Origin: Olsenella sp. KGMB02461
GTDB lineage: Bacteria; Actinomycetota; Coriobacteriia; Coriobacteriales; Atopobiaceae
Reading direction: 5' to 3'
Length of the DNA stretch: 64,000 bases
Assembly (NCBI RefSeq): GCF_012584445.1
Contig: NZ_JABAHI010000008.1
Span: forward strand, 124,001-188,000
Positions 1-9,071 of this stretch are shown here, one piece after another. The position numbers and the translations under genes were made by a program. Each line of letters opens with the position of its first letter. The stretch's first letter is position 1. The notes under the pieces were generated by a model that saw nothing but the letters and a program-made list of their open reading frames with translations, ran no database searches and was not told the DNA's origin.

Positions 1-1140
1 GTCTCTCAGGGCGTGGAGCTGGTGCGCGACGTGGCGCCCCGGGCAGCGGGGTTGGCCAATGCGGTGCTTCGCCGTGTGGCGGCAGAGGAGCGGCCTCGGG
101 TGCGTGCCGCGAAGGATGCGGTGGAAGCCTGCGTGGCCGATGGGGGAGTCATAGGCGACGAGCTGTTGGCGGCGGCTTCGGGCATGCCGGAGTGGCTGGC
201 TGCCACCATCAAGGCGTCCTGGGGAGACGTGAAAGCGGCTCAGGTGGCCTTGTCCCAGTTGGAGCCCGCTCCGGTGTGGGTGGCCACCAACACGGGAGTC
301 ACTACGCCTGAGGCAGCCTTCGCCAAGCTCCAAGAGGTGCAAACGGCACCTGTGCCCATTGCGCTGCCGGGATCGTTCTTGCTGGAGAAGCCCGCGGCGC
401 TCAATGGCAGCGGGCTTATTGGCAGTGTAGATGTGGTGGTGAGCGATCTGGGCTCGCAAATGGTGAGCCGCATTGGCGCTCCGCAGCCGGGGTCCAGCCT
501 GCTTGAGGTGGGCCAAGGCCGCGCCACCAAAACGCTGCTATTGGAAAATGCGGCGGCTTCGCTGGGCGGCGCTGCCTCTATCGTGGCGGTAGATGTATCA
601 GAGTCTAAAGTGCGTCTGGCCACCGAGCGTGTGAGCCACGGCTGGGAAGCCTCGGTGCTCTCGCTTGCCTACGACGCCACTAAACTGGCAGACTCTGCGT
701 TGCCTCCAGAGCTAGATCGCACTTTTGATACGGTGTTTTGCGACGTCCCTTGCTCGGGCACGGGCACCATGCGCAGGCATCCAGAGATTCCCTGGACGCT
801 CAAGCAAGAAAACTTGGAACCAACAGGGCTGCCTCAACTCCAATGGTCCATCCTCTGTGCCGCCGCCCATCGCGTGAAGGCAGGAGGAACGCTCATCTAC
901 GCCACCTGCTCCATTTGCACCCAGGAAGACCAGGCGGTGCTGGACGCCTTCTTGACTACGCCGCTCGGCAGCCAGTTCGAGGTGGCCAATGTGTGCGATG
1001 CTCCCGGTGTGGCAGCGGCGCCCGAGCCCTTCCAAGAGCTGGTGGCCTCCCACACCACCCCTGAGGGTCACTTCTGCAGCCTGCCGGCGCTTTTGGGGCC
1101 AGACGGCCACTTTGCCGCCAGGCTCATTAGGCGCTCCTAG
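1..1140 (+). CDS. rsmB: 16S rRNA (cytosine-C5) methyltransferase RsmB, 5' end outside window
   Basis: Reading is open from base 1, so the gene starts upstream of the window. The first residues (GVELVRDVAPRAAGLANAVLRR) match the end of the NusB-like RNA-binding domain that precedes the methyltransferase in RsmB. A Rossmann SAM site follows (LLEVGQGRATKTLLL). The two family cysteine motifs are present: DVPCSGTGTMRRHPEIPW (motif IV) and YATCSICTQED (motif VI). The family methylates C967 (E. coli numbering) of 16S rRNA. The SAM motif reads GQGRATKT where GxGxKT is more usual, a conservative change. The gene converges with the FmdB gene. Confidence 0.9.
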   Translation, partial: VSQGVELVRDVAPRAAGLANAVLRRVAAEERPRVRAAKDAVEACVADGGVIGDELLAAASGMPEWLAATIKASWGDVKAAQVALSQLEPAPVWVATNTGVTTPEAAFAKLQEVQTAPVPIALPGSFLLEKPAALNGSGLIGSVDVVVSDLGSQMVSRIGAPQPGSSLLEVGQGRATKTLLLENAAASLGGAASIVAVDVSESKVRLATERVSHGWEASVLSLAYDATKLADSALPPELDRTFDTVFCDVPCSGTGTMRRHPEIPWTLKQENLEPTGLPQLQWSILCAAAHRVKAGGTLIYATCSICTQEDQAVLDAFLTTPLGSQFEVANVCDAPGVAAAPEPFQELVASHTTPEGHFCSLPALLGPDGHFAARLIRRS

Positions 1141-1182
1141 GCGCTTGCGAGTGCAGGTGTTTGCGGATCCATGAAAAAGGTG

Positions 1183-1234
1183 CCGCTGCTAAGAGCCGCT
1201 TCCTAGGTGAGAGGGAGGCGTTTCTTAGCAGCGG
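1183..1234 (-). terminator. Perfect 12-bp inverted repeat between convergent genes
   Basis: CCGCTGCTAAGA (1183-1194) and TCTTAGCAGCGG (1223-1234) are exact reverse complements around a 28-base loop. Read on the minus strand the stem is followed by CACCTTTTTC, so it probably ends the FmdB transcript. No T-run follows on the plus strand. Confidence 0.55.
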
Positions 1235-1261
1235 TGGGAAAAGACGCATGGGAACGCCAGG

Positions 1262-1507
1262 CTAGCTGGCGCAGTGGGAGCAATCGCCGCCGGAGCAGCT
1301 GTCGCAATGGCCGGCGCTCTTGGTAGAGGAGTCTCGCTGGTCAGTGTTGTAAAAGCCACTGCCTGTAAAGGCGATGGCGCTGGGCTCGAAGACGCGCTCG
1401 CACACCTCGCCGTCGGCAGGGCACAGGATCTCCGGCTTCTCTCCCATAGGGTGCTCTACCTCGAAGGTGAGGCCGCATTTGGGGCAGCGGTAGTCGTAAC
1501 GTGCCAT
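1262..1507 (-). CDS. FmdB-family putative regulatory zinc-ribbon protein
   Basis: A protein of 81 residues starting MARYDYRCPKCG, the hallmark of the FmdB/CxxC_CXXC_SSSS family. One zinc knuckle half is CPKC and the other is CPADGEVC. The C-terminus is Cys/Ser-rich (CDSCSGGDCSHCAS). The start at 1507 has AAAGGA five bases upstream; a longer frame to 1606 has no such site. The family is widespread and its function is not firmly known. It is divergent from the HAD gene, about 90 bp away. Confidence 0.8.
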   Translation of the reverse strand: MARYDYRCPKCGLTFEVEHPMGEKPEILCPADGEVCERVFEPSAIAFTGSGFYNTDQRDSSTKSAGHCDSCSGGDCSHCAS

Positions 1508-1598
1508 ACCAGTCCTTTCATAAAAGTTCTTAAACCCTCTCAAGATACCCCTTTGAGCTACAGTTCTTAAGAGACGAATGCGCAAGAGAGGGAGTTCT

Positions 1599-2264
1599 AT
1601 GGACATTCAAGGAATGATATTTGACATGGACGGCACCTTGTTGGACTCCATGGGCATGTGGCGCACCATCTTTCCTGACTATTTCTCTCGCTATGTCTCC
1701 CCAGAGCAGGCTGAGGCCCATATGGCAGAGGCTGAGACCATGAACATGGACACCTCCCTGGCGCTCTTTGTAAAGACCTACTCTGTTCCCGCCACGGTGC
1801 AAGAGCTCAAGCGTGGGCTTATCGCTCGCGCTAAAGAAGGCTATGCCGCTCAGAAGCTCTTGCCGGGCGCCAAAGACTTCTTGGATCAGGTGGCTTCCGC
1901 GCACATCCCCATGGCCATCGCATCATGCACAGAGCTTGAGCTGGTGGACTATGCTCTGGACTGCTTTGGGCTCACCGGTTACTTTGATGCGGTTTTCTCG
2001 GCATCTATGGGCTATCCCTCCAAGAGCTCGCCCGACATCTATCTGGCTGCCGCAGAGGCTCTGGGCACAGACCCTGGCGTCACGCTGGTGGCAGAGGATG
2101 CCCTGGTGGCTGCTGCCTCTGCCAAGGGCGCGGGCTTCGAGACACTGGGGCTCCACTGGCCGTCCAGCCGCTTTAGCCCTCAAGACATGGGCGAGGTTTG
2201 CGACGTGGTGCTCACCTGCGGCTGGCCGGGAGTCACCTTCGACGCCCTGCGCTCCCTCTCATGA
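1599..2264 (+). CDS. HAD-superfamily hydrolase, beta-phosphoglucomutase-like
   Basis: A protein of 221 residues with all four HAD motifs: DMDGTLLDS (nucleophile and acid/base Asp), IASCTE (motif II Ser/Thr), the Lys in PSKSSPDIYLAA (motif III) and VAEDALVAAASAKGAG (metal-binding acidic pair). The helical cap between motifs I and II places it in subfamily IA. The start at 1599 follows GGGAG by four bases. The substrate cannot be told from sequence; sugar phosphates are usual. Its stop overlaps the next start (ATGA). Confidence 0.8.
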   Translation: MDIQGMIFDMDGTLLDSMGMWRTIFPDYFSRYVSPEQAEAHMAEAETMNMDTSLALFVKTYSVPATVQELKRGLIARAKEGYAAQKLLPGAKDFLDQVASAHIPMAIASCTELELVDYALDCFGLTGYFDAVFSASMGYPSKSSPDIYLAAAEALGTDPGVTLVAEDALVAAASAKGAGFETLGLHWPSSRFSPQDMGEVCDVVLTCGWPGVTFDALRSLS

Positions 2265-2950
2265 GCGCTGCGTCCGCTGAGCCTGAAGCCCTCGTTGTCC
2301 TAGTAGCGGGCTCGCCGGAGCCCACGGATTTGGCGCGTGTGGCCCAGCTTTGCAGCCAGGCTCGCTACGTCATCGCTGCCGATAAAGGCTACTCCTGGTG
2401 TCGTCGCGCACAGGTGGTGCCCCAGCTTTACGTGGGGGACAGCGACTCGGTGGAGCCAGAAGATCTGGCCGCCTTGGAATCCAGCGGCGTGGCCCGGGTT
2501 GACCTCTCCTGGTACAAGGCCATGACAGACTTGGAAGTGGCCTTTGAGCAAGGGGAGGCCTGGGCTGTCCAGAAGGGTGCGTGCCCGCATTTCGTAGTGC
2601 TCTGTGCGTTGGGCGGCCGGCTGGACCATGAACTGGGAGTCTTGGGAACCTGTAGGCGCTATAGCCGCTGGGCTGTGGATCTTATAGGCGCCACCCAAAA
2701 GGTGCAGCTTGTCGCGCCGGGGGCTCGCGAAGAAGTGAGGGTGGGGGAGCCGGGAGAAGTGCTCTCGGTGGTGCCTCTGGCAGACAACACCTCCATTTCT
2801 GAGGAGGGCTTCGAGTGGCTGCTGGACCATCATGTGATGGACGCCCTGAGCGATCGGGGGATTTCCAATATCGTGCGAGCTTCTGCAGGTGCCGTGGTAA
2901 GGTGCCACAGAGGCTGTGCGGCCGTCATTCAAAGCCTGCCGGAGCGCTAA
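2261..2950 (+). CDS. Thiamine pyrophosphokinase
   Basis: A protein of 229 residues of the thiamine diphosphokinase family, which makes the cofactor ThDP from thiamine and ATP. Family motifs are visible: ADKGYSWC, VGDSDS (metal/ATP site), a TDLEVAF element and LGGRLDHELG, followed by a C-terminal beta domain with the GISN element. Translation starts within the stop of the HAD gene (ATGA), so the two are coupled. No TPP riboswitch lies upstream. Confidence 0.82.
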   Translation: MSAASAEPEALVVLVAGSPEPTDLARVAQLCSQARYVIAADKGYSWCRRAQVVPQLYVGDSDSVEPEDLAALESSGVARVDLSWYKAMTDLEVAFEQGEAWAVQKGACPHFVVLCALGGRLDHELGVLGTCRRYSRWAVDLIGATQKVQLVAPGAREEVRVGEPGEVLSVVPLADNTSISEEGFEWLLDHHVMDALSDRGISNIVRASAGAVVRCHRGCAAVIQSLPER

Positions 2951-3102
2951 ACTAAAAGTTCATGGCCATTTGTAGCTGCCGCCTTGTGTGGGCTGTGCAG
3001 CACGGGTGCGCACAGGGGGCAGCCTGGTTTTTCGATGGCCACCGCCTCTGCCGCATCCCTGGCCATAGATAGAAAACCGTCGATGGGCAAGGAGGCCGCC
3101 CT

Positions 3103-3474
3103 ATGGATACGCAAAAGACACCCCAGGAGCTCTTTGGCCTGAGGCTCGCCCACGTGGGCATCAATGCTGCCAACGAAGTGGAGGCAGCCGCGATCGCCCG
3201 GCTCTTCTCCTGCCTCATGGGCCTTGAGACGCGCGAGACCCCCGTGTCGCTCTTTAGCGACACCATGGTGGAGATCATGAAGCAGCCGGGCCGCGGCGAG
3301 CGCGGCCACATCGGCTTTCATGTGGACGATATTCCCGCGGCAGAAAAGTGGTTTGCTGCCCGCGGCTTCGCCATCGACGAATCCAGCCGCCGCCTTCTGC
3401 CCTCAGGCGAGACCCAGCTGGTCTACTTTGAGCAGCCCATTGGCGGCTTTGCCATCCACCTCACCTGCGACTGA
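3103..3474 (+). CDS. VOC (glyoxalase-like) family protein
   Basis: A protein of 123 residues with a single glyoxalase/dioxygenase-fold module: LRLAHVGINAAN at the first strand, HIGFHVDDIPAAEKWFAARGF in the middle and IGGFAIHLTCD at the end. Similar short VOC proteins occur near sugar-acid aldolases, but none is here. The start is preceded by AAGGAGGCCGCCCT. The 150 bp upstream are GC-rich and hold no supported gene. Confidence 0.7.
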   Translation: MDTQKTPQELFGLRLAHVGINAANEVEAAAIARLFSCLMGLETRETPVSLFSDTMVEIMKQPGRGERGHIGFHVDDIPAAEKWFAARGFAIDESSRRLLPSGETQLVYFEQPIGGFAIHLTCD

Positions 3475-3492
3475 CAAGGGCAGAAGGCCGGG

Positions 3493-3502
3493 TTTCTCGG
3501 CA
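3493..3502 (+). repeat. Intergenic copy of the TTTCTCGGCA word
   Basis: TTTCTCGGCA lies in the gap between the VOC and ABC-F genes. It is one of 26 copies of TTCTCGGCA/TGCCGAGAA that I count in the window; see findings. Confidence 0.7.
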
Positions 3503-3553
3503 GCCCTAAGGCCTTCCTGCTCAGGTACTTACTATAGAAAGTGATTTAGCTCC

Positions 3554-5617
3554 GTGATCCTTCTCATCGACAAAGTGGCCAAGTCCTTTGGCCCTCAGGC
3601 GCTCTACTCCAACGCAACCATGCAGCTCAATGCAGGCGAGTCCTGGGCTTTGGTGGGCCCTAACGGCGCCGGCAAGACCACGCTGTTAAAGATCGTGATG
3701 GGCCTCGAGACGCCGGACGAGGGAACCGTCGCCTTTGCCAAGGGCGCTTCGGTGGGTTATCTGGAGCAGGAGGCCCAGCTGGCCGGCAAGGACACGGCCC
3801 TTGAAGAAGTGATGTCTTCTGCCACAGAGATCCAGCATCTGGGCGAGCGCATCTCGGAGCTTGAGCTTGCCATGGCTTCCGAGAAGGACCCCGGCCGCCT
3901 CCAGCAGGCGATGGACGAGTATGGGCGCGCCCGCGACCGCTTCGAGGCGGCCGGCGGCTATGAGCTGGAGAGCCGTGCCAGGCAGATCCTGTGCGGCCTG
4001 GGCTTTCCGGTGGAAGACCTGGACAAGCCTGCCCTGGAGTTTTCTGGCGGCTGGCAGATGCGCATCTCGCTGGCCAAGCTTTTGCTGCGTCACCCAGACG
4101 TGCTGCTGTTGGACGAGCCCACCAACCATCTGGACCTGGAAAGCGTCCAGTGGTTCGAGTCGTTCTTGTCGTCCTACGACGGCGTGGTGCTCATCGTCTC
4201 CCACGACCGCGCCTTCATGGATGCCTGCGTGGACCATGTGGCGGCTCTGGAGAACCGCCAGCTGCGCACCTATACGGGCAACTACTCTGACTACCTGCGC
4301 CAGCGCGAGGCCAACCTGGAGCAGCTGCGCGCCAAACGGGCAGCCCAGGAGCGCGAGATCAACCACATGCAGGTCTTTGTGGACAAGTTTCGCTACAAGC
4401 CCACCAAGGCCAAGGCGGCCCAGGAGCGCATGGCGCGCATCGAGGCCATCAAGCGCGAGCTGGTGGTGCTGCCAGAACAGTCCAAGAAGGTGCACTTCAG
4501 GTTCCCTGAGCCTCCGCGCACCGGCGACATGGTGGTCAAGGTGGACCACGTGCGCAAGGCCTTCGACGACAATGTGGTCTACGAGGATGCAGACCTCACC
4601 CTCTACCGGGGCGACCATGTGGCGCTGGTAGGTCCCAACGGCGCGGGCAAGTCTACCCTCATGAAGCTCATCTGCGGCCATTTGGCGCCCGACGCCGGCT
4701 CCATCGAGCTAGGCAAAAACGTGGAGCTGGCCTACTATGCCCAACACCAGCTGGAGGAGCTCAACCCCGCGAACACCGTGCTGCAAGAGATCGACAGCGT
4801 GGCTCCCGGCTGGACCACCTCTCAAGAGCGCCAGCTGCTGGGCGCCTTCCTCTTTCACGGTGACGATGTGGAGAAGCGCGTCTCTATGCTCTCCGGCGGC
4901 GAGCGCGCCCGCTTGGCCCTGGCCAAGATGATCGTGTCGCCAGACCCGCTGCTCTGCCTGGACGAGCCTACCAACCACCTGGACATCGACTCGGTGCAGG
5001 TGTTAGAAGAAGCCCTGGTGGAGTTCGATGGCACCATCGTGCTCATCTCCCATGACGAGCACCTGGTGCGCGCCGTGGCCAACAAGATCGTGGATGTGCG
5101 CGACGGCCAGGTGACCGTCTACGACGGCGACTACGACTACTTCTTGTTCAAGCGCGCCGAGCTGGAGGCCCGCCGGGCCGAGGAGGCTGCCGCTGGGGAG
5201 ACGAGCCCCGCCGCGGGCTCTCGCAACGTGGTGGCCATTGGCACCAAGGCCCCTAAAGCTGCAGGCGGACAGGGCGAGTCCTTGTCGGCAACCGAGAAGG
5301 ACGCGGCCAAGCCTGCTGGGCGCAACGTGAAGACCAAGGAGCAACGCCGGGCCGAGGCAGAGGCCAGGAACGCACGCAACAAGAAGCTGGCTGGCACCAA
5401 GAAGCGCCTGTCCCAGGTGGAGAAGGCGCTGGCGAGCTCCCAAGCCCGCTACGACGAGCTCATGGCGCTCATGGCTTCAGAAGAGCTCTACAACGACGCA
5501 GAGAAGTTCGACGAGGCCATGAAGGAATATTCGGCGCTCAAGAAGAAGCTGCCGGCGTTAGAAGAGGAGTGGCTGGAGCTCTCCGCCCAACTGGAGGAGG
5601 CGCAGCAGGATGATTAG
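3554..5617 (+). CDS. ABC-F family ATPase (Uup/EttA-type), two cassettes
   Basis: A protein of 687 residues without membrane segments, holding two ABC cassettes. Cassette 1: [30 protein letters not shown]. Cassette 2: [32 protein letters not shown]. An ABC-F linker (about residues 250-320) joins them. The C-terminal 130 residues are Ala/Lys/Glu-rich and end in a coiled coil, as in Uup. ABC-F proteins act on ribosomes; the subtype here is uncertain. The start is GTG with a poor ribosome-binding site; TATAGA at 3533-3538 could be a -10 box. The end overlaps the next gene by 8 bp. Confidence 0.85.
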   Translation: MILLIDKVAKSFGPQALYSNATMQLNAGESWALVGPNGAGKTTLLKIVMGLETPDEGTVAFAKGASVGYLEQEAQLAGKDTALEEVMSSATEIQHLGERISELELAMASEKDPGRLQQAMDEYGRARDRFEAAGGYELESRARQILCGLGFPVEDLDKPALEFSGGWQMRISLAKLLLRHPDVLLLDEPTNHLDLESVQWFESFLSSYDGVVLIVSHDRAFMDACVDHVAALENRQLRTYTGNYSDYLRQREANLEQLRAKRAAQEREINHMQVFVDKFRYKPTKAKAAQERMARIEAIKRELVVLPEQSKKVHFRFPEPPRTGDMVVKVDHVRKAFDDNVVYEDADLTLYRGDHVALVGPNGAGKSTLMKLICGHLAPDAGSIELGKNVELAYYAQHQLEELNPANTVLQEIDSVAPGWTTSQERQLLGAFLFHGDDVEKRVSMLSGGERARLALAKMIVSPDPLLCLDEPTNHLDIDSVQVLEEALVEFDGTIVLISHDEHLVRAVANKIVDVRDGQVTVYDGDYDYFLFKRAELEARRAEEAAAGETSPAAGSRNVVAIGTKAPKAAGGQGESLSATEKDAAKPAGRNVKTKEQRRAEAEARNARNKKLAGTKKRLSQVEKALASSQARYDELMALMASEELYNDAEKFDEAMKEYSALKKKLPALEEEWLELSAQLEEAQQDD

Positions 5618-5900
5618 GCGTCTTTTCTCGGCGCTTTTCAGGGTGGTGGCCTATCTGGCCCGCATCGCAGCCATCCTTCTCTCAGGCTTGGTGGTCATCC
5701 TCTGCTTGGGCACCGCCACCAATCTGGGGGTGGTGGGGGTCATCATGACGCTCAACGGCATGGTGCCCTCGGCCATATCCGGCATGCTGGTGATCCCCAC
5801 CCCGTTGGGCGGCGCCTTCCGCGGCGACTTCGCGCTTCTGGCCATCGCCCTCTTTGTGGTGGACTGGGCCGCAATGCGCATCGCCTCGGCGCTCAGGTAG
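5610..5900 (+). CDS. Small hydrophobic membrane protein, unrecognised
   Basis: A protein of 96 residues with a basic N-terminus ([18 protein letters not shown]), a membrane segment at about 18-45, a second hydrophobic stretch and a third near the C-terminus ([19 protein letters not shown]). It overlaps the ABC-F gene by 8 bp and sits 9 bp before the site-2 protease, so it is co-transcribed. I do not recognise a family. Confidence 0.65.
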   Translation: MIRRLFSALFRVVAYLARIAAILLSGLVVILCLGTATNLGVVGVIMTLNGMVPSAISGMLVIPTPLGGAFRGDFALLAIALFVVDWAAMRIASALR

Positions 5901-5909
5901 GGAGGCTGC

Positions 5910-6590
5910 ATGGGAATCTTCAGTGCCTCCGCCATCCTTCAGGCTGCCATCACCGTGCTGGTGGTGATGCTGGCCGCCACCATCCATGAGGTGGCTCACG
6001 GCTATGTGGCCTATCTCTGCGGCGACCCTACCGCCAAGGAGGCTCACAGGCTGTCGTTGAACCCTCTGCGCCACATCGATCCTTTTGGCTCTCTAATCCT
6101 GCCCTTCATCATGGTGCTTCTGGGAGGGCCGGTCTTTGGCTATGCCAAGCCGGTGCCCTACAACCCCTATCGGCTGCGCAAAGTGCCTCGGGACGAAGTG
6201 CTGGTGGCGCTGGCGGGCCCTGCCTCCAACCTGCTGCAGGCGGCGGTGGCGGCCCTGATCTTCCATGGGCTCTATGGCTTCGCGCCCCAGGTGCTCAACG
6301 GCGCGCCCATCCTGTTGGAGATCCTGTTGGACTACGTGTGGGTGAACCTCATCCTTTGCTTCTTCAACCTCATCCCCCTGCCCCCGCTGGACGGCTCTCA
6401 CGTGATCACCGCCTTTTTGCGGGGGCGCGCCCGGGCAGCCTACGACCGCATCCAGCCCTATACCATGGCAATCTTGCTGGTGGTGCTCTATATGCTGCCT
6501 GAATTCTTTCACATAAGCCCACTTTCCAGCTACTTTGACGTCACTGCAGGGCCTATCTACGACCTGCTGATCTTTGGAGGGCTGGCCTGA
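5910..6590 (+). CDS. Site-2 protease family (M50) intramembrane metalloprotease
   Basis: A protein of 226 residues with the zinc motif HEVAHG at residues 26-31 inside the first membrane helix. The third ligand motif is NLIPLPPLDGSHVI, within the fourth. Several further membrane helices are visible. It lacks a PDZ or CBS domain, so it belongs to the compact clade common in Gram-positive bacteria, often found before scpA as here. The substrate is unknown. It starts nine bases after the previous gene. Confidence 0.85.
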   Translation: MGIFSASAILQAAITVLVVMLAATIHEVAHGYVAYLCGDPTAKEAHRLSLNPLRHIDPFGSLILPFIMVLLGGPVFGYAKPVPYNPYRLRKVPRDEVLVALAGPASNLLQAAVAALIFHGLYGFAPQVLNGAPILLEILLDYVWVNLILCFFNLIPLPPLDGSHVITAFLRGRARAAYDRIQPYTMAILLVVLYMLPEFFHISPLSSYFDVTAGPIYDLLIFGGLA

Positions 6591-6593
6591 CCC

Positions 6594-7544
6594 ATGTCTT
6601 ATCATGTGCGCACTCAAGCCTTCTCGGGCCCCTTCGACCTGCTGTTGGCCCTGGTAAACCGCCAGAGGCTCGACATCGGCGCCATCTCCATCGCCCAGGT
6701 GGCAGACCAATACCTGGCCGAGGTGGAGTCCATGGGCCAAATGGATCTGGAGGTTGCCTCAGACTTCGTTCTGGTGGCCTCCACGTTGCTGGAGATCAAG
6801 GCAGCCTCGCTCTTGCCTCAAGAAGGGGAGAAGCTCGCCTCGCTGGACGAGGAAGACGAAGACTTTGAGGATCTGGATCCCCTCCAGAGCCGCGATGTGC
6901 TGGTAGCCCGCCTTATGGCCTACAAGCAGTTTCGCAATGCTGCGGCTGCACTGGGTTCCCGCATGGAGCTGGAGGCCCGCATGCATCCGCGCACCGCGGG
7001 GCCAGACCCGGAGTTTTTGGGCATCATGCCGGACTTCTTGAAAGACGTCACCCTCTCTGGCCTGGCGGTGCTCTGTGCAGACTTGGACTCCCGCCGTGAG
7101 TCTATGTTGCTTGAAGCCGAGCACATCGCCCCCAAGCGTTTGCCTGTGGCCCTTACCGTGGCCTCGGTGGACCGCCAGGTGCGCTCTCACAAGGCTCTCA
7201 CCTTTGACGACCTTTTGGCAGGGTCGCGCTCACCTGAGACCGTGGTGGTGACCTTCTTGGCGGTGCTGGAGCTCTTCAAGGCAGGCGCCATTACCGTGTC
7301 GCAGCGGGAGCCTTTTGGCGAGATCGCCATCGCCCACATCCAGGGAGCCGCTCCCTACGAGCCCCCGGCAGAGGCGGTGGCAGAGATTGAGAACACCCTC
7401 CAAGAAGCCGTCGAGCGCGACGAGCTGGAAGCCTTGGGTGAAGAGGCGCTGGCAGACAAGCTGGCCGCGCTGGCTCAGGCGACCCATCAAGAAGCCGCGT
7501 TGGAAGACCTGGCGGCGGCCTTAGAAGAAAGCGAGGAGCAATGA
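6594..7544 (+). CDS. scpA: Segregation and condensation protein A (kleisin)
   Basis: A protein of 316 residues. The N-terminus carries the ScpA signature (FSGPFDLLLALVNRQRLDI) and ASTLLEIKAASLLP. The C-terminal winged helix (FLAVLELFKAGAITVSQREPFGEI) binds the SMC head. A Glu/Ala-rich tail extends past the usual end. ScpA bridges SMC heads with ScpB to form condensin; the smc gene lies 46 kb away in this window. It overlaps scpB by 4 bp (ATGA). Confidence 0.93.
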   Translation: MSYHVRTQAFSGPFDLLLALVNRQRLDIGAISIAQVADQYLAEVESMGQMDLEVASDFVLVASTLLEIKAASLLPQEGEKLASLDEEDEDFEDLDPLQSRDVLVARLMAYKQFRNAAAALGSRMELEARMHPRTAGPDPEFLGIMPDFLKDVTLSGLAVLCADLDSRRESMLLEAEHIAPKRLPVALTVASVDRQVRSHKALTFDDLLAGSRSPETVVVTFLAVLELFKAGAITVSQREPFGEIAIAHIQGAAPYEPPAEAVAEIENTLQEAVERDELEALGEEALADKLAALAQATHQEAALEDLAAALEESEEQ

Positions 7545-8242
7545 CAGAGGAGCTTTCGGCCCTTTCTGACGACTCTCTCAAAGGAAGCATCGAGGCGCTG
7601 CTGTTGGTCTCGGTAGACCCGCTGCCGGCCACCACGGTCTCCCGCATCCTTGGGATCACCCCCGGCGAGGCCGTAAGCGCCTTGGCAGACCTCTCCGCCG
7701 AGTATCAGGATGCCAACCGCGGCTTTCAGCTGCGCCAAGTGGCCGGTGGCTGGCGTCTGGCCACCCATCCGGCCTACCACGACCAGGTAGAGGCGCTGGT
7801 GGCCTCCTGGGACACCCGCAAGCTCTCCCAGGCAGCCCTAGAGACCCTGGCGGTCATCGCCTACCATCAGCCGGTGAGCCGCGAGGGCATCCGTGCGGTG
7901 CGCGGCGTGAACTCCGACGGCGTGGTGGCCTCCCTCATGGACAAGGGGCTGGTGCGAGAGGCAGGCCGCGAGCGCGACCGAGGCCACGCCGTCCTCTATG
8001 GCACCACCCAGGCCTTCCTGGAGCGCTTTGGCCTGGCATCCATCAAAGGCCTGCCGCCCCTGGAAGACTTCGCCCCCGACGAGGCCTCCCGCCAGTTCAT
8101 CTTGGAGCGCTTGAGCGGAAAGCCCGCCATGGTGCCTCTGGACGATGAGGACGAGTTCGAAGATGCCGAGAAGGACGAGCCCTCAGAGTCCCTCTTTTCT
8201 GCGCTCTTGGACCCTGAGGACCAGGAGGACGGCGATGAGTGA
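7541..8242 (+). CDS. scpB: Segregation and condensation protein B
   Basis: A protein of 233 residues with two winged-helix units: residues 7-90 (GSIEALLLVSVDPL, GFQLRQVAGGWRLATHP) and 90-175 (QAALETLAVIAYHQPVSREGI, RGVNSDGVVASLMDKGLV). Both are typical of ScpB, the dimeric partner of the ScpA-SMC complex. The last 40 residues are an acidic tail. A copy of TGCCGAGAA (8164-8172) lies in that tail. It overlaps scpA by 4 bp and rluB by 8 bp. Confidence 0.93.
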   Translation: MTEELSALSDDSLKGSIEALLLVSVDPLPATTVSRILGITPGEAVSALADLSAEYQDANRGFQLRQVAGGWRLATHPAYHDQVEALVASWDTRKLSQAALETLAVIAYHQPVSREGIRAVRGVNSDGVVASLMDKGLVREAGRERDRGHAVLYGTTQAFLERFGLASIKGLPPLEDFAPDEASRQFILERLSGKPAMVPLDDEDEFEDAEKDEPSESLFSALLDPEDQEDGDE

Positions 8243-9071
8243 GGCTCCTGCAAGCTCCCCAGACCACCCCACCACCATGCGCCTCCAGCGCTTTTTGGCC
8301 CGGGCTGGCGTGGCCAGCCGCCGAGGCTCTGAAAACCTCATGACTGCCGGGCGCGTGCAGGTCAACGGCCAAGTGGTGACCCAACTTGGCTCCAAGGTGG
8401 ATCCTGCCAAAGACGTGGTGACCGTCGACGGGGTGCGCTACGACCTGTCCTCAAAGCCGGTCTCGCTCATCTTGAACAAGCCCCCGTCCATGATCACCAC
8501 CATGGATGACCCCAAGGGGCGCGCCTGCGTGGCAGACATCGTTCCCAAGGACCGTTATCCAGGGCTCTTTCCGGTGGGGCGTCTGGATAACGACACCACG
8601 GGCCTGCTGCTCTTCACCACCGACGGCGACCTGGCCCAGGCGCTGCTCCATCCTTCTCAGGAGAAGCCCAAGACCTACCTGGCTCTCATACAGGGGACTT
8701 TGAGCCCTGAGGCTATCGCCCAGCTGGAGGCTGGCGTTGAGTTGGAAGACGGCATCACCGCCCCGGCAAGTGTGGAGCCTATGGACCATCAAGATCCCCG
8801 AAGGGCCAAAGTGGCCCCAGATGGGGTGCCCATGGGTTTCTCGGTAGTGGCCCTGACCATCCATGAGGGCAAGAAGCACCAGGTAAAAAGGATGTTCTCA
8901 GCGGTGGGTCATCCGGTGGCGGCGCTCCATCGCGAGAGCTTTGGCCCGCTGGAGCTGGGAGATTTGCCCCAAGGCCAGTGGCGTCTGGTGACTCCTGATG
9001 AGCAGGCGTCCCTAGACATGGTGGTAAAAGCTGCTTTAGAGGCAGTTTCTGGCTGGAAGGATCGCTCATGA
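8235..9071 (+). CDS. rluB: Ribosomal large-subunit pseudouridine synthase B family
   Basis: A protein of 278 residues. An S4 RNA-binding domain (MRLQRFLARAGVASRR, AGRVQVNGQ) is followed by the RsuA/RluB catalytic domain with GRLDNDTTGLLLFTTDGDLA, whose Asp is the catalytic residue, and KHHQ-type RNA contacts (KKHQVKRMF). The scpA-scpB-rluB order is a conserved Gram-positive cluster. I take the start at 8235 inside the end of scpB; an upstream frame to 8145 is out of family. Confidence 0.9.
   Translation: MSEAPASSPDHPTTMRLQRFLARAGVASRRGSENLMTAGRVQVNGQVVTQLGSKVDPAKDVVTVDGVRYDLSSKPVSLILNKPPSMITTMDDPKGRACVADIVPKDRYPGLFPVGRLDNDTTGLLLFTTDGDLAQALLHPSQEKPKTYLALIQGTLSPEAIAQLEAGVELEDGITAPASVEPMDHQDPRRAKVAPDGVPMGFSVVALTIHEGKKHQVKRMFSAVGHPVAALHRESFGPLELGDLPQGQWRLVTPDEQASLDMVVKAALEAVSGWKDRS

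Noticed and set aside
2181-2261. TPP riboswitch ahead of thiamine pyrophosphokinase
   Set aside because: The gene overlaps its neighbour and no thi-box (CUGAGA...) lies upstream.
2947-3321. Minus-strand frames in the gap before the VOC gene, ending in a Cys/Pro-containing 39-residue stretch
   Set aside because: No ribosome-binding site, no recognised motif, and most of the frame lies antisense to the VOC gene.
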